Part shown: positions 11,809-23,237 of the stretch, one piece after another
Position numbering within the stretch: position 1 is the first letter of the stretch
Layout of the letters: the number at the start of each line of letters is the position of its first letter
Assembly: GCF_000189635.1 (NCBI RefSeq)
Contig: NW_002476439.1
Span: 161,870-225,869, forward strand
Source: Tetrahymena thermophila SB210
Lineage: Eukaryota > Ciliophora > Oligohymenophorea > Hymenostomatida > Tetrahymenidae
DNA length: 64,000 bases
Direction of reading: 5' to 3'
Made by a program: the position numbers and the translations under genes
The notes under the pieces: generated by a model
Databases searched by the model: none
Told to the model about the DNA's origin: nothing
The model's input: the letters and a program-made list of their open reading frames with translations, nothing else

Positions 11809-14034
11809 TCAACTCCTAATTTCGGTATTTAATAACTGATCCTAGAATTCAAAATAGTTTTTAATACCTTCTGGGGTAATCAAATTATCTGTTTAAAGAA
11901 GCTCAATTGGGAAAAAGAAAGAAAATATTATGCTATAGAAGATATCAGAGACAGAGAGCTTAAGTAGAAGTAAAGAGGAGACGATATTGATGAGATTTTG
12001 ATCATTTACTCTTGAATTTGCACATTTCTCTATAATTCTCTGTGATTTACTAGTGATTTAAGTATTTGTAACCTTGTGACTCTACAAATTAAACTATCCA
12101 GCTATATTTTTGCCTTTAGTGGCATTCTTTTCTTCATTTGTAAAGCGAATGTTGAGCACATCAATAATTATTTGCTTGATTTCCTATTAGTTATTGATTT
12201 CTGGTAGTCTGCTGGCAATTTATGCAATTTCATCAAGAGCTAATTTTGCAAGTTTTGCTTGTTAGTTTTGTTTCGTTTTATCATCTTCTTAAATCCATTT
12301 AATATTTTTTTCCTTAAGGGATTTACTGATTAAATTGAAATAGAATAAAGGAATCATCAAATCAGTTTATCTGCGAGTATATCTGCCAAAAATAGTACTT
12401 GATTGATCACTGTCTACCATTGAAGCTGTAATTATATGTTAAAGAATAAGCGAGTTATCACTAAGTTCACAACTTTATTAGCAACCCAAATGAAGCTAAT
12501 TTAAGCTAGAGATTAATCCACTTCTAAGTACTTTCTTCCAGCAACTAATTTTTTTTTCGTTGTCTATGTGTTTCCTGAATAGCCAAATTCCAGCCAACAT
12601 TGACAAAATACCAGAAACAACGAATCCAGCAATTCCAAATAGCGCTACTCCTCTCGTTCCTACTACAAATGTCGAATTCTCAGCGATTAAGGCGCCAAAC
12701 ATTCCACTCACCACTGCCGAACCACCAATTGCATACATACCTAAACCTATATATTTGCCTGAAATTTTATCAGATCTATCCTGAAAGTTAAATTCAATAG
12801 GCTTCATACCTTCTAACTCAGTGTATTACTTTACCAATTCATCAGAGACACTATCATTTTATTCATTTTTATTTATTTTTAAGATTTCAGTAAGTCCTTA
12901 AGCAAATTATTTCCTCCATTATTTTTCTAACTCTTTTATTTTGCTTGCAAACTTGCTCTTTGTATTAAATTGTTTTGCTTAGGAAATAATCTAGAAGATA
13001 GAAATGGAGGAGTATTTACCTTTTGGAATACAATTTAACAATTCCTTTATTTCTTATTCTAAAATTGGTTGTTGTTCTTTATTCATTTTATTGACTTATT
13101 CAATTACATAGTTCTTTTAATGTAACTGAAGATTGATGATCTCTGCAAAATGCTTTTTTTCACTGAGCCCTCTACTTTTGAGGATCTACACACTGCCAAT
13201 TAATACTTCATAAAGGCTTCTACAACTTTAATCCCTGTTAAAGCTTTCTGTATTTTAGTGGATTGAAGAAAATTTCATTTATTTGATATCTTCACATATT
13301 CCACGAAGCTAAGCTAGTGACTCTTAATCAATTTCTATGAGATATTTTCTGTTTTTATAATCGTTTTCATAATCAATCTTTTTAAATTTAGAAATAAAAT
13401 AAGATTTTTAGAAAATTGGATAATGCTTGCTTTTTGTTGCATTTAGGTTTCCTTGCTTGTTTAATAGTTCAATGAAGTTAGATAGGATTCCCTTTTTTTT
13501 CAAGTAATTACGATCTTATTTATGACGATCTTCAATATCAACAGCCTCTAGAAATTTAATAAAAGGCTTCTTCACTCTTTCGTCAGTTGAAATATATATA
13601 GTGATAGTTGACAAACGAGCGATTTATGCTATCAGGAGATAAAGCTTATCAATATAGTTTTCAGATAAATCTTATTAGGCATTCTCAAATCCTTCACAGT
13701 CAAATAAAATTAAATCTGTATTTTCATCAAGACTTGTAATAAAATATTAAATTCCAATTGTTCCATTGCTTGATCCAGCGTAAGAATGGAAAATATTATA
13801 AGGCTTTTTCGTGAATTATGATGTGATAAGTTCAATAATTGATGACTTCCCATTACCAGTTTCTCCGACAACTGTCACTATTTTGATTTTCTTAGTAGCA
13901 TTTACTAATAAATGTGAAATAAGGTATCCATCTTTAAAACTAATATCTTTCCCATCATTTACTAGAGAGCATAACTCCCTTACATGAATATCATCCTCTT
14001 AGTAGAATGTGATGGAATGATTAGAATTTCCCAT
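11809..14034 (-). CDS. P-loop GTPase with membrane hairpin, GBP/immunity-GTPase-like (741 aa)
   Basis: Single exon, ATG at 14034-14032, TGA at 11811-11809. The G1/P-loop GETGNGKS is at residues 57-64, a switch-I-type threonine lies in SSNGTIG near residue 92, and the G3 motif DCEG is at 112-115, preceded by the hydrophobic LILF. The central part is long and helical. A hydrophobic hairpin follows at about 429-450 and 460-483, rich in Gly/Ala/Val. The DxEG form plus a long helical region and hydrophobic hairpin is the layout of dynamin-related guanylate-binding and IRG-type GTPases; that assignment is inference. The N-terminus MGNSNHS fits a myristoylation signal. It likely binds GTP and acts at a membrane. 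A broken copy lies downstream at 9840-10720. Confidence 0.85.
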
Positions 14035-14364
14035 TTAAGCTCTTTTTTTTTTTTGGAGGGAATTTACTTTTTTATTTAGGTTTTTTATTATTTAGATTAT
14101 AATGATTAATAAATCAATTTGGTTTTAAATGACTAAATTTGATAGTCTCAGAATAAGATAAATCACTTGGGTATGCTGAAAAAAATTTTTTAGGTAGGTT
14201 TATTAGAATATTTAGTAAAAATCTTTATTCTAACAACTTTTAAATTATTGATGAAAGCAAGCAAATTATTAAGTTTATGAATATTAGATGTTAGAATATG
14301 ACATGATTTTTCTATTTCAATTCACAAGGAAAAAAAAAAAAATATTTACAGAAAACACTTTTAT

Positions 14365-14691
14365 TCAAAAATCTTTTAACATTTTTGAGCACTAATATTA
14401 CATACCAAAAGAATTTTTATCTAAAAAGAATGATTAACAAGTATGAATGAAAGTAATAAAGTTTTAGAAGTAATACTAGGTTTGAGTTTGGATGTATTGA
14501 TATCGCAATTGAAAATATAGTCCTCTTTCTCTATCTTGTTGCCCAATTTAAACAGGGCCTGAAATTTTACACAGATGAATTGTATCTTGCTCTTTACTCT
14601 GGTGTAATATTATGTCTGGATTTGTATTGTAGATGGCCTTTGTCTGTAAAATTTATGTGGATTGTGAGGAGAAACATGAAAAACTTCTCAT
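14365..14691 (-). CDS. Possible small ORF or gene remnant
   Basis: A minus-strand frame with TGA at 14367-14365 is open up to about 14805; the first ATG in it is at 14691, giving 108 residues. The middle looks protein-like (HLCKISGPVQIGQQDRERG) and base composition across 14460-14800 is less AT-rich than the flanks. A second minus frame is also open here, so the choice is uncertain. It lies upstream of the GTPase gene and may be a relic of another gene. Family not recognised. Confidence 0.3.
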
Positions 14692-14809
14692 TTTGAGGGT
14701 TATCCTTATAATTTTTCTCCAGACGGAATTATTCTTGGTTGATATAAGGAGTTATTTTGGCAGAACAGTAGTAGGAGTGTCATTTATTCAATAATTGCCT
14801 TATTTTTAG

Positions 14810-15351
14810 GTATACTTTGTTAATGAATGAGACCTTATGGTATTTAGAAAAGTTTATTATTGAGTGATCTAAGTTGAATAATAAATAAACGAAGTAATTA
14901 ACACATTAAATTTAATAATAATATTTAATAATCTTGAACTTAATATTTTAAAAATGTTTAAAGATTCTAAAACCTTTTATAAAAAAGGGGTTATTTTTAA
15001 AAGTTTATTAATATTGATTGATCTAAATATAAAATAGTTAATAAATAAATAAATCAATCAATCTATTTAATTACAATAGACACCAAAAAATAATTAATGA
15101 TATAGAGAAGATTTATAAATAATTTACATTTTTATTAAGGTTTTAATTGAAATGAATAATTTAGATTTTATCAGAAATAAATTTATAAATAAATATAAAC
15201 AAATATTGATAGTGACGCTAATATAAAATAATAAAGAGTGTCTCCATCAGTCAATTGCTTTAAATGGCTCTTTCTGTTTTATAAAAATTATAATCAAATA
15301 TTAAAAAATAGCTTTTATAGAACTGAATAATTAACTATAGAATTACTTGAA
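14810..15351. other. Intergenic AT-rich DNA, likely 5' region of the VWA gene
   Basis: Low-complexity A+T. Two similar blocks with ATTGATTGATCTAA-like and AATAAATAAA runs occur near 14860 and 15010. No gene seen. Confidence 0.5.
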
Positions 15352-17492
15352 ATGAACTCAGCTAACGCATTCTGTTATGTGCCTAAGAACTCAGAAGACA
15401 AAAAGATTTATAAAAATTAGGTCAATCAGAAGATTACATCTAATATCATTGAGATTAACTTCTCAAATCTGAAGAAACTTTAAAAAAACTATGTTTAATA
15501 GACTCCAAATTTTTGCATCAGTTGCCAGGCATCTCTAAATCACTTGTCTATAGTCAAATAAAGAGATGGATAAACAGTTTGGTAGTGCGAATTTTGCGAC
15601 TATGTAAATCCTCTCAATGTTCCATATAACAATAATTTGATTCCAAAAGAGAAAGATGTCTTCTTCATGCTTGAAAAAAGCAATCAAGTAAAAATTATCA
15701 TTTTTATTTTATAAACTAAAATTCATTTTTACCAAAAAAAACTTTTAATTAATTAAAATAATTTTTAATATAAAAACAAAAGAAAAACAAAGTTTAATAA
15801 TAAGAAGAAGAATAAAAATAATCAAAGTAATAAGAATACTCTATGAACATAGAAAACGATCAAGATGCAGATTTAAATGACCAAAGAACAATTATTTTTT
15901 GCTTAGATAATTCAGGATCAATGAGTAGTGGCACTGTCTTCAAAGATTAAGATGGTGAAAGTAGATACATGTCTCGTAAAGCATGCGTTGAAAAAGCTAT
16001 CCATTCTTAAATTCTTGAAATGTAGAAAAAATATCCTAACAGAAAAGTAGGAATAGTTCTGTTTTCTAAAGATGTCACTATTTTAGGTAAATTAATTAAT
16101 TAAATCAATAAATTTATTTGACATTTCCAATTATAAATTTCTAAAACCGCAAAACCTAATTAAAAAATAGACTTTAAATGAGTTAAAAATATTTCAATAA
16201 AAATAATTTTAAAAATAAATATTTCAAAAATTAAAAAAAAAGAGTTTTTAGATAATTTAAAATATTTTTTGATTTAAATTTATTAAAAACAAAAAAAATT
16301 AAATTGATTTTTTAGAAAAAAGAAAATTAATTTTATTTCATAGAAAAAATAAAAATGTAAATAAAATTTTAATGATATTTTAATGCATTAAATTATTTTA
16401 GGTGATTGTCAATCAGCTCCTGTTTCTATTTCTAAAGAAGGATAATTTGACAAGTTATTTGAATTAGGCTAGAATCACTATGAAAATTTATTTAAAAACA
16501 ATGTTAGTTAGGTTAATAACATGCCTCAGAAATACAAGGAAATTAGGACTAATGGCTCAACTGCTCTAGGACCTGGTTTAGCTGTTAGTTTAGGATTGGC
16601 CTCTTAGAGTCCTTAAAGTGGATCAAGCATTATTTTATGCACTGATGGACTTGCTAATGAAGGAATTGGCTAATTAGAAGATAAAAAAGATTATGAAACT
16701 TATGAAAAAATGGGTTAATTGGCTAAATCATTAGGAATTTTAATTCATACAATTACTATGAGAGGTAATGAAAGTGATGTTAGAGTACTTGGTAAGCTAT
16801 CTGATACTACTGGAGGTAGAACTTCTAGAGTAGGACCTGCTGATTTTAATTCTAATTTTGTTGAATTGGTTTCAAGCGATCTTGTTGCTACTAAAGTAGA
16901 AATTGTTGTACAACTTCATGAAGGATTAGTCATGATAGAAGGAAGTCCACATACTGATTTAGGAAATGCTACAGAGAACTCAAGCATTACTTATTAATAT
17001 GCTGTAAAAGATAATTATGATTTCAAAGGTAGAAATTCTATTCCTATTCAAAGCAAAATCTTCTTCTCAACCTTGCAAGGTGATAAAATGGTCAGAATTA
17101 TCACTCAAGAGCAGAAAATAACATATGAATATTAGCAAGCAGTCTAAGAAGTTTAAGTAAATTTATTCTATTTTTATGATTTAAAATAATTAATTTTCAA
17201 TAAAAATTAATAGATAAATATTTTATCTAAACACGCTAATAAAGTAAATGCCTAGCAAGCTTTGTTTGGTTCTGCTCCATAAGCTCAATAATAATAAGCT
17301 CTTTGGGGTAACTTTATAAAAAATCAAGTTTAACCAGATAACTTCTCATAATAAGCTCAGTATAATGTTCACTGCTAATAACAATAAAAGCTAGATAAAG
17401 CCATTAACAAAAAAATAGCTCATATTGAAAAAAATGATGATAACAAATAAGAGCTTGATGATGTTGACTAAGAATGCTTTGACATGTTCTGA
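15352..17492 (+). CDS. VWA-domain protein with Sec23/24-like zinc finger (557 aa)
   Basis: Four exons, 15352-15687, 15783-16086, 16402-17156 and 17214-17492; introns of 95, 315 and 57 nt, all GT-AG. The N-terminus carries four cysteines, C55-x2-C58-x20-C79-x2-C82, in the form FCISC...WQCEFCDYVN, very like the Sec23/Sec24 zinc finger. A Q-rich linker follows, then a von Willebrand A domain with an intact metal site: DNSGS at 154-158, the later threonine in NGSTALGPG, and the aspartate in LCTDGLANEG. The tail is Q-rich and ends in an acidic stretch. Sec23/24 share the finger-plus-VWA order, but their VWA usually lacks a full MIDAS and they carry further domains that I do not see. A cytosolic adaptor role is therefore inference. 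Confidence 0.9.
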
Positions 17493-18057
17493 ACAAAGAC
17501 AAATTAGATTTTAATTAACATATTAATTTACTAATTTTCATCAATAATTAATTTATTTTTAAATACTTTTTAATGTAATTTTAAATCTATATTTACTATT
17601 TTCAACTTAATAATTGTATTTTATAAAAATATTAAATGTAAAATTATACCTACCATATTTCTTTTTAATTTCTCTAAATAATATTTTAATTTTTACTTAG
17701 ATAATTTTTATTTTAAAAAAGGCTAATATTAAAAATTTAATAGAAAAATCATACAAATTGATATAAATTAAAATAATAAATATTATTATAAGTAATATTC
17801 AAATATATCAGCCATTCAAAAAAATAGTGATCTCAATTCACTAAATTTTAGAATGGCATTTAGCTATATTTAGGAGATTAAAAAATAAAGTTTAGTTTGT
17901 TAAAATTGGTAGATTGCTACTGTTATTACAATATTAATTAATATATTTATACTTACTATAAATTTCTTATCAATTCATTTATAGCTAATACTTATTAACA
18001 ATTCTTATTAAATATTTATTAAAATTTATTGGTTATTTATTTAATTATTTTTTTTTC
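17493..18057. other. Convergent 3' intergenic region
   Basis: AT-rich spacer between the VWA gene and the first sirtuin. It contains the 45-nt hairpin element and, from about 17878, the start of the duplicated sirtuin unit. Confidence 0.6.
17812..17856. repeat. 45-nt hairpin element, copy 1
   Basis: Outer arms CCATTC and GAATGG enclose an A7/TTTT pairing and an inner stem TAGTGA/TCACTA with loop TCTCAAT. The same element with about 65 nt of near identity occurs inverted at 61749-61813. It lies 3' of the VWA gene. It could be a small inverted-repeat element or an ncRNA; nothing else in the window resembles it. Confidence 0.6.
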
Positions 18058-19905
18058 TCACTTTTTTACCTTTGTGTTTAGACCAACTTTAATATTTGGC
18101 TTTCTAAAACTGACTTATTTTACTTATGGTTTTTAATTAGTTTAGGTATTATCTTGGTTTTAATTAAGAGTTTTTACTGCAGATTAAGCAGAATTAGTTG
18201 ATACTTTATTAGAAATGGAAGATTTACTGGTATTTGTAGATTATAAACAGCTATTGCTTTTATTATTTTAATCTTTTAGTAGATTTTAACTTTTCTAAGC
18301 AATTGATTTATTTGCTACTTTTTGTTGTGTGGGTAATAATTATTTATTTAATTCCATAACTAAATCACATAATTGAGGTACAACTTCTTCTGCTTTTCCT
18401 TTCAGAGTTAGACCTCCTTTTTATATGACAGGTGTTAAAGATATTTCTATGACTGGAATCTTTTATTGAACTGCATTACTGACAGTTTAAGCAGCATATC
18501 CTGTGTCTAATTATGTTCCTATAGATATCAATAGATCCATGTCAGAAGTTAATTCATTCAAAGTGTTTATCCTATAATTTTTTTCATCATAAGATTCATC
18601 AAAGTACAATACATTTGGTCTAGCTTAGGTTTTACAAGTTTCGCAAATGAAGTCTTTGTAAGAATCATATTTTTGTGGGTACAAAAACTTTTTGTCATAA
18701 TCTTTGCATTCTTAATTATCACATCTAAGGAAAGTTTTACTGCCATGAACTTCAAAGACATCAGGGCAAAATCCATATTGAGGATCATCTTTGTTCATGT
18801 AATTTGTTTCTCTGGGATTTAACTCATTAAAAGCTTAGCAATGAAGACCATCTGTATTTTATGTCACAATTACTGCTTAGGGTTGATAAGCATTTTGCTT
18901 CCCAAGTTAAGATGTCTTGATTTATTTATACTAATTGACTAATTATTGAATCTTTAAGTGAGATACATTGTATTTCTTTCCCAATTAACCTCCTAAGAAT
19001 ATCAAATTTCTTTCCCAAAAAATATCTGGTTTGTTTTTCATAAAATTATAAGTAGAAATTTGTTCATTTTGATAAGTAACTCCGTCCTTTTCAAAAAGAG
19101 GTGCAGCACCAACTCCTTTGAATGTTGGAATTCCACTTGCTACTGAAATACCAGCTCCTGTCAAAAAAACAACTTTTTTCTTGTCTTTGAAAAATTATGC
19201 ACCTTCTTTAACTGTTATTTATCTTGAATCTTCAAATTACTTATCAGTGTTCTCATTTTTTCTTTTTGGTTAAAAAAAAAAATTTAGTTGTTTAAATAAG
19301 CGAATGATTTACTTACAAAAAACAACGACTCATTCCTGAGAACGATCCAGAAATTTTCTCGCTCAAGCTGTTCATAGCTTAATTGTACTAATCGAAAAAG
19401 CCATCGATATTTTATTTTGCTTCATTGGCTGTTTTGATAGATTCTCCAATAGTTTATATTGATTAGTTGCAAATTTGCATTGTCCTTTAACAATTTAGTC
19501 TTGTCTCTTCAATCGTTTTCATGGTTTCTTCATAAGAGCAGTTTCTACAATCTTTCGTTTCTTCTTATTGCTAAGTTTGTTTGCTGCTATTATCAGTTTA
19601 TTCCATTTATATTAGTAAATAAAAATATTTATTTAGTTGTATTGATTTTAATTAACTTATTTTACTAATTAAACTTTATATTGAAGCTATGATTGATTAA
19701 TATCTATTTTTAAATAATCAATTTTAATATCTCTTAAATTTTTACTGGTAACTTCAGATTTGGTTAGACATTTTCTTTTCTATCAAGCTGTTCTACCTTT
19801 AATTCTATGAATAAGCATATTTAATTACTGCATTATTTTATAACAAAATAGACAATCTCGTTATCCAATAACTCCTCACCTAATTACATTAAAACTAAAT
19901 GATTA
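17878..19905. repeat. Tandem duplication unit 1 (sirtuin plus flanks)
   Basis: A segment of about 2.03 kb is repeated at 20195-22250. Similarity starts in the 3' flank (AAAGTTTAGTTTGTTAAAA), runs through the whole sirtuin gene including its intron, and ends in the 5' flank (CAAAATAGACAATCTC or similar). Confidence 0.85.
18058..19606 (-). CDS. Sirtuin (Sir2 family NAD+-dependent deacylase), copy 1 (497 aa)
   Basis: Two exons, complement(19606-19317, 19261-18058), intron 55 nt; ATG at 19606-19604, TGA at 18060-18058. The Sir2 core is complete: NAD-binding TGAGISVASGIPTFK at 131-145, TQNTDGLH, the catalytic histidine H269 in FEVHGS, a zinc module with paired cysteines (CDNQEC and CETC), RPNVLYFDE and LISIGTQLDTG. 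A 130-residue helical N-terminal extension and a Q/N/S-rich basic tail flank the core. The family removes acyl groups from lysines using NAD+. In the segment where canonical sirtuins have an arginine (GIPDFR) this copy has lysine 145, unlike its neighbour, which keeps arginine. Activity may differ; that is inference. Confidence 0.93.
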
Positions 19906-20194
19906 TAAAAATAGCTATAATATTAAATTTAGTTGATACATGTAGTTTGAAGATATTTTTACAAAATAAAATTATGAATTTCTAGATAAAATTAGAAAAA
20001 TCTATTATTTATTGAATTAAATTAAGTTATTTTTAAACAGCATATTTCTTATTTATTAAAATCTTTTTTTTTTAAATTAAAATTTTATAATTTTTAAGCC
20101 AAAAAATCCTCCAATTTAAAAAAAATTATTTTTCAATTATTAATCTAAGAAAAACTACTGTATTTTTTGAAACTCATTTATTTAGAAGATTTCA

Positions 20195-22250
20195 AAATAA
20201 AGTTTAGTTTGTTAAAAATGGATAGATTATTACTATTATTAAAATATTAATTAATATATTTATATTTACAATAAATTTCTTATCAATTCATTTATAGCTA
20301 ATACTTATTTACATTTCTTATTAAATAATTATTAAAATTTGTAGATAATTTATTTAGTTTTATTATTTTATTTCACTTTTTTTCCTTTGTGGTTAGACCA
20401 ATTTTAACATTTGGCTTTGTAGAACTGACTTATTTTACTTATGGTTTTTAATTAGTTTTAGTATTCGCTTGGTTTTAATTAAGAGGTTTTACTGCAGGTT
20501 TAGCAGAATTAGTTGAGACTTTAGTAGAAATGGAAGAGTTGCTGGTATTCGTTGATTGTAAACTGCTATTACTTTTATAATTTTAATCTTTTAGTGGGTT
20601 TTAACTTTTCTAAGCAATTGATTTAGTTGCTACTTTTTGTTGTGGTGTGGGTAATTATTTATTTTACAAATATTATTTATTTAACTCCATTACTAAATCA
20701 CATAATTGAGGTACAACTTCTTCTGCTTTTCCTTTCAGAGTTAGACCTCCTTTTTATATGACTGGTGTTAAAGATATTTCTATGACTGGAATCTTTTATT
20801 GAACTGCACTACTGACAGTTTAAGCAGCATATCCTGTGTCTAATTATGTTCCTATAGATATCAATAGATCCATATCAGAAGTTAATTCTTTCAAAGTGTT
20901 TATCCTATAATTTTTTTCATTATATGATTCATCAAAGTACAACACATTTGGTCTAGCTTAAGTTTTACAAGTTTCGCATATGAAGTCTTTGTAAGAATTA
21001 TATTTTTATGGGTACAAAAACTTTTTATCATAATCTTTGCATTCTTAATTATCACATCTAAGGAAAGTTTTACTACCATGAACTTCAAATACATCAGGGC
21101 AAAATCCATATTGAGGATCATCTTTGTTCATGTAATTTGTTTCTCTGGGATTTAACTCATTAAATGCCTAGCAATGAAGACCGTCTGTATTTTATGTCAC
21201 AATTACTGCTTAGGGTTGATAAGCATTTTGCTTCCCAAGTTAAGATGTCTTGATTTATTTATACTAATTGACTAATTATTGAATCTTTAAGTGAGATACA
21301 TTGTACTTCTTTCCCAATTAACCTCCTAAGAATATCAAATTTCTTTCCCAAAAAATATCTGGTTTGTTTTTCATAAAATTGTAAGTAGAAATTTCTTCAT
21401 TTTAATAGGTAACACCGTCTTTTTCAAATAGAGGTGCAGCACCAACTCCTCTAAATGTTGGAATTCCACTTGCAACTGAAATGCCAGCTCCTGTTAAAAA
21501 AACAACTTTTTTCTTGTCTTTGAAAAGCTATGCACCTTCTTAGATTGTTATTTATCTTGAATCTTCAAATTCCTTATCAGTGTTCTCATTTTTTCTTTAA
21601 TGTTTAAAAAATTTATTTAGTTGTTTAAATAAGTGAATGATATACTTACAAAAAACAACGACTCATTCCTGAGAATGATCCAGCAATTTTCTCGCACAAG
21701 CTGTTCATAGCTTAATTGTACTAATCGAAAAAGCCATCGATATTTTATTTTGCTTCATTGACCGTTTTGATAGATTCTCCAATACTTTAAATTGATTAGT
21801 TGCAAATTTGCATTGTCCTTTAACAATTCAATCTTGTCTCTTCAATCATTTTCATGACTTCTTCATAAGAGCAGTTTCTATAATCTTTCGTTTCTTCTTA
21901 TTGCTAAGTTTGTTTGTTGCTATTATCAGTTTATTCCATTTATATTTGTAAATAAAAATACTTATTTAGTTGTATTGATTTTAATTAACTTATTTTACTA
22001 ATTAAACTTTATATTGTAGCTATGATTGATTAATATCTATTTTTAAATAATCAAATTTAATATCTCTTGAATTCTAACTGGTAACTTCTGATTTGATCAG
22101 ACATTTTCTTTTCTAGGAAGCTGTTCTACCTTTAATTCTATGAATAAACATATTTAATTACTGTATTATTTTATAATAAAATAGACAATCTCATTATCCA
22201 ATAACTCCCTCTACTAGAATGTCATTAAAACTAAATGCAGTAAATAAGTT
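20195..22250. repeat. Tandem duplication unit 2 (sirtuin plus flanks)
   Basis: Second copy of the unit at 17878-19905, same orientation, with scattered substitutions and small indels. A spacer of about 290 bp separates the units. Confidence 0.85.
20373..21939 (-). CDS. Sirtuin, copy 2 (503 aa)
   Basis: Two exons, complement(21939-21650, 21594-20373), with a 55-nt intron in the same place as copy 1; ATG at 21939-21937, TGA at 20375-20373. All Sir2 motifs are present: GAGISVASGIPTFR, TQNTDGLH, catalytic histidine in FEVHGS, the two cysteine pairs and RPNVLYFDE. It keeps the usual arginine at 145. Most differences from copy 1 are in the N-terminal extension and the low-complexity tail. The two genes share upstream sequence and so probably had the same promoter at the time of duplication. 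Confidence 0.93.
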
Positions 22251-23237
22251 ATAAAAATAGCTTATATTATTAAATTTAGTTGATATATGCTGTGAATAAG
22301 TAGATAAATAATTAAATATATTTGACAGTTTTTCAATTATATTTTGTTTATTTTATAATGATAAATATTAAAATAAAATAAACTTAACATTAGTATCCAA
22401 ATGATTCTTTAGTTTAATTTACTAAGTACATTATTAGTGTATCAATTAGTTATGTTTATTTTTTGAGTAGTTTGTTATTTGTAGATATCCTTAAAAAAAA
22501 TAAATAAATATCTAACATTAAGAGCAAAAAACAATACTAGATCTATTAATCAAAATAAAAATATAAAATTTAAAAAAAATGATAAGAAATATAAAATATT
22601 TATAATTTCTCTAAATCATTTATTAATTATTTAACTCTTATTCAATATAATTAATATTTTTTAAATTTAACTTTATTGCTAAAAATAAACAGAAATTTAA
22701 ACAATCAATTGAATCAATATAAAAATATATAATATAATCTGAATGATTTAATATCTCATTTACAAAATTTACAATAATAATTTAAAATATCAATAAAAAA
22801 TCTGCCAAAAATAAGCGATTTCCCATATTATTAAGGTGACCACAAACTAAGGTTTAACTGTATGTATGTATCTCTAAAAGTTGAATAATAAATAACATTT
22901 TCATTTCAGTATTTTAATATTTGTATTTGATATTTATTACTGCTTTGATTTTTGCATAATATTAAAAACTATTTGCTTGTTACTTAATATTTTTATATTG
23001 ATTGACTAAAAGATCAGCGAAAAATAAATTAATAAATATAATTAATTGATTGATGGGCTATTAATTTGCTAATAATAAATCTAATTATTAGTAAATTAAT
23101 TAATTTATTAATAAATTATTGATTTTGATAGATAAATAGATTCCGTTGAAAATAAATTTGATAATTATTAATTATTAATCTTATTAAAATTTAGTGGTGG
23201 TTTAAAGTTTTACTTAAAGCAATTTCAATACATAATA
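22251..23237. other. Divergent intergenic region
   Basis: About 1 kb between the sirtuin pair (minus) and the EF-hand gene (plus), so it should hold both 5' regions. Very AT-rich; no gene or clear motif seen. Confidence 0.5.

Noticed and set aside
12560..12791. Two plus-strand ORFs
   Set aside because: Antisense to the membrane-hairpin part of the GTPase gene.
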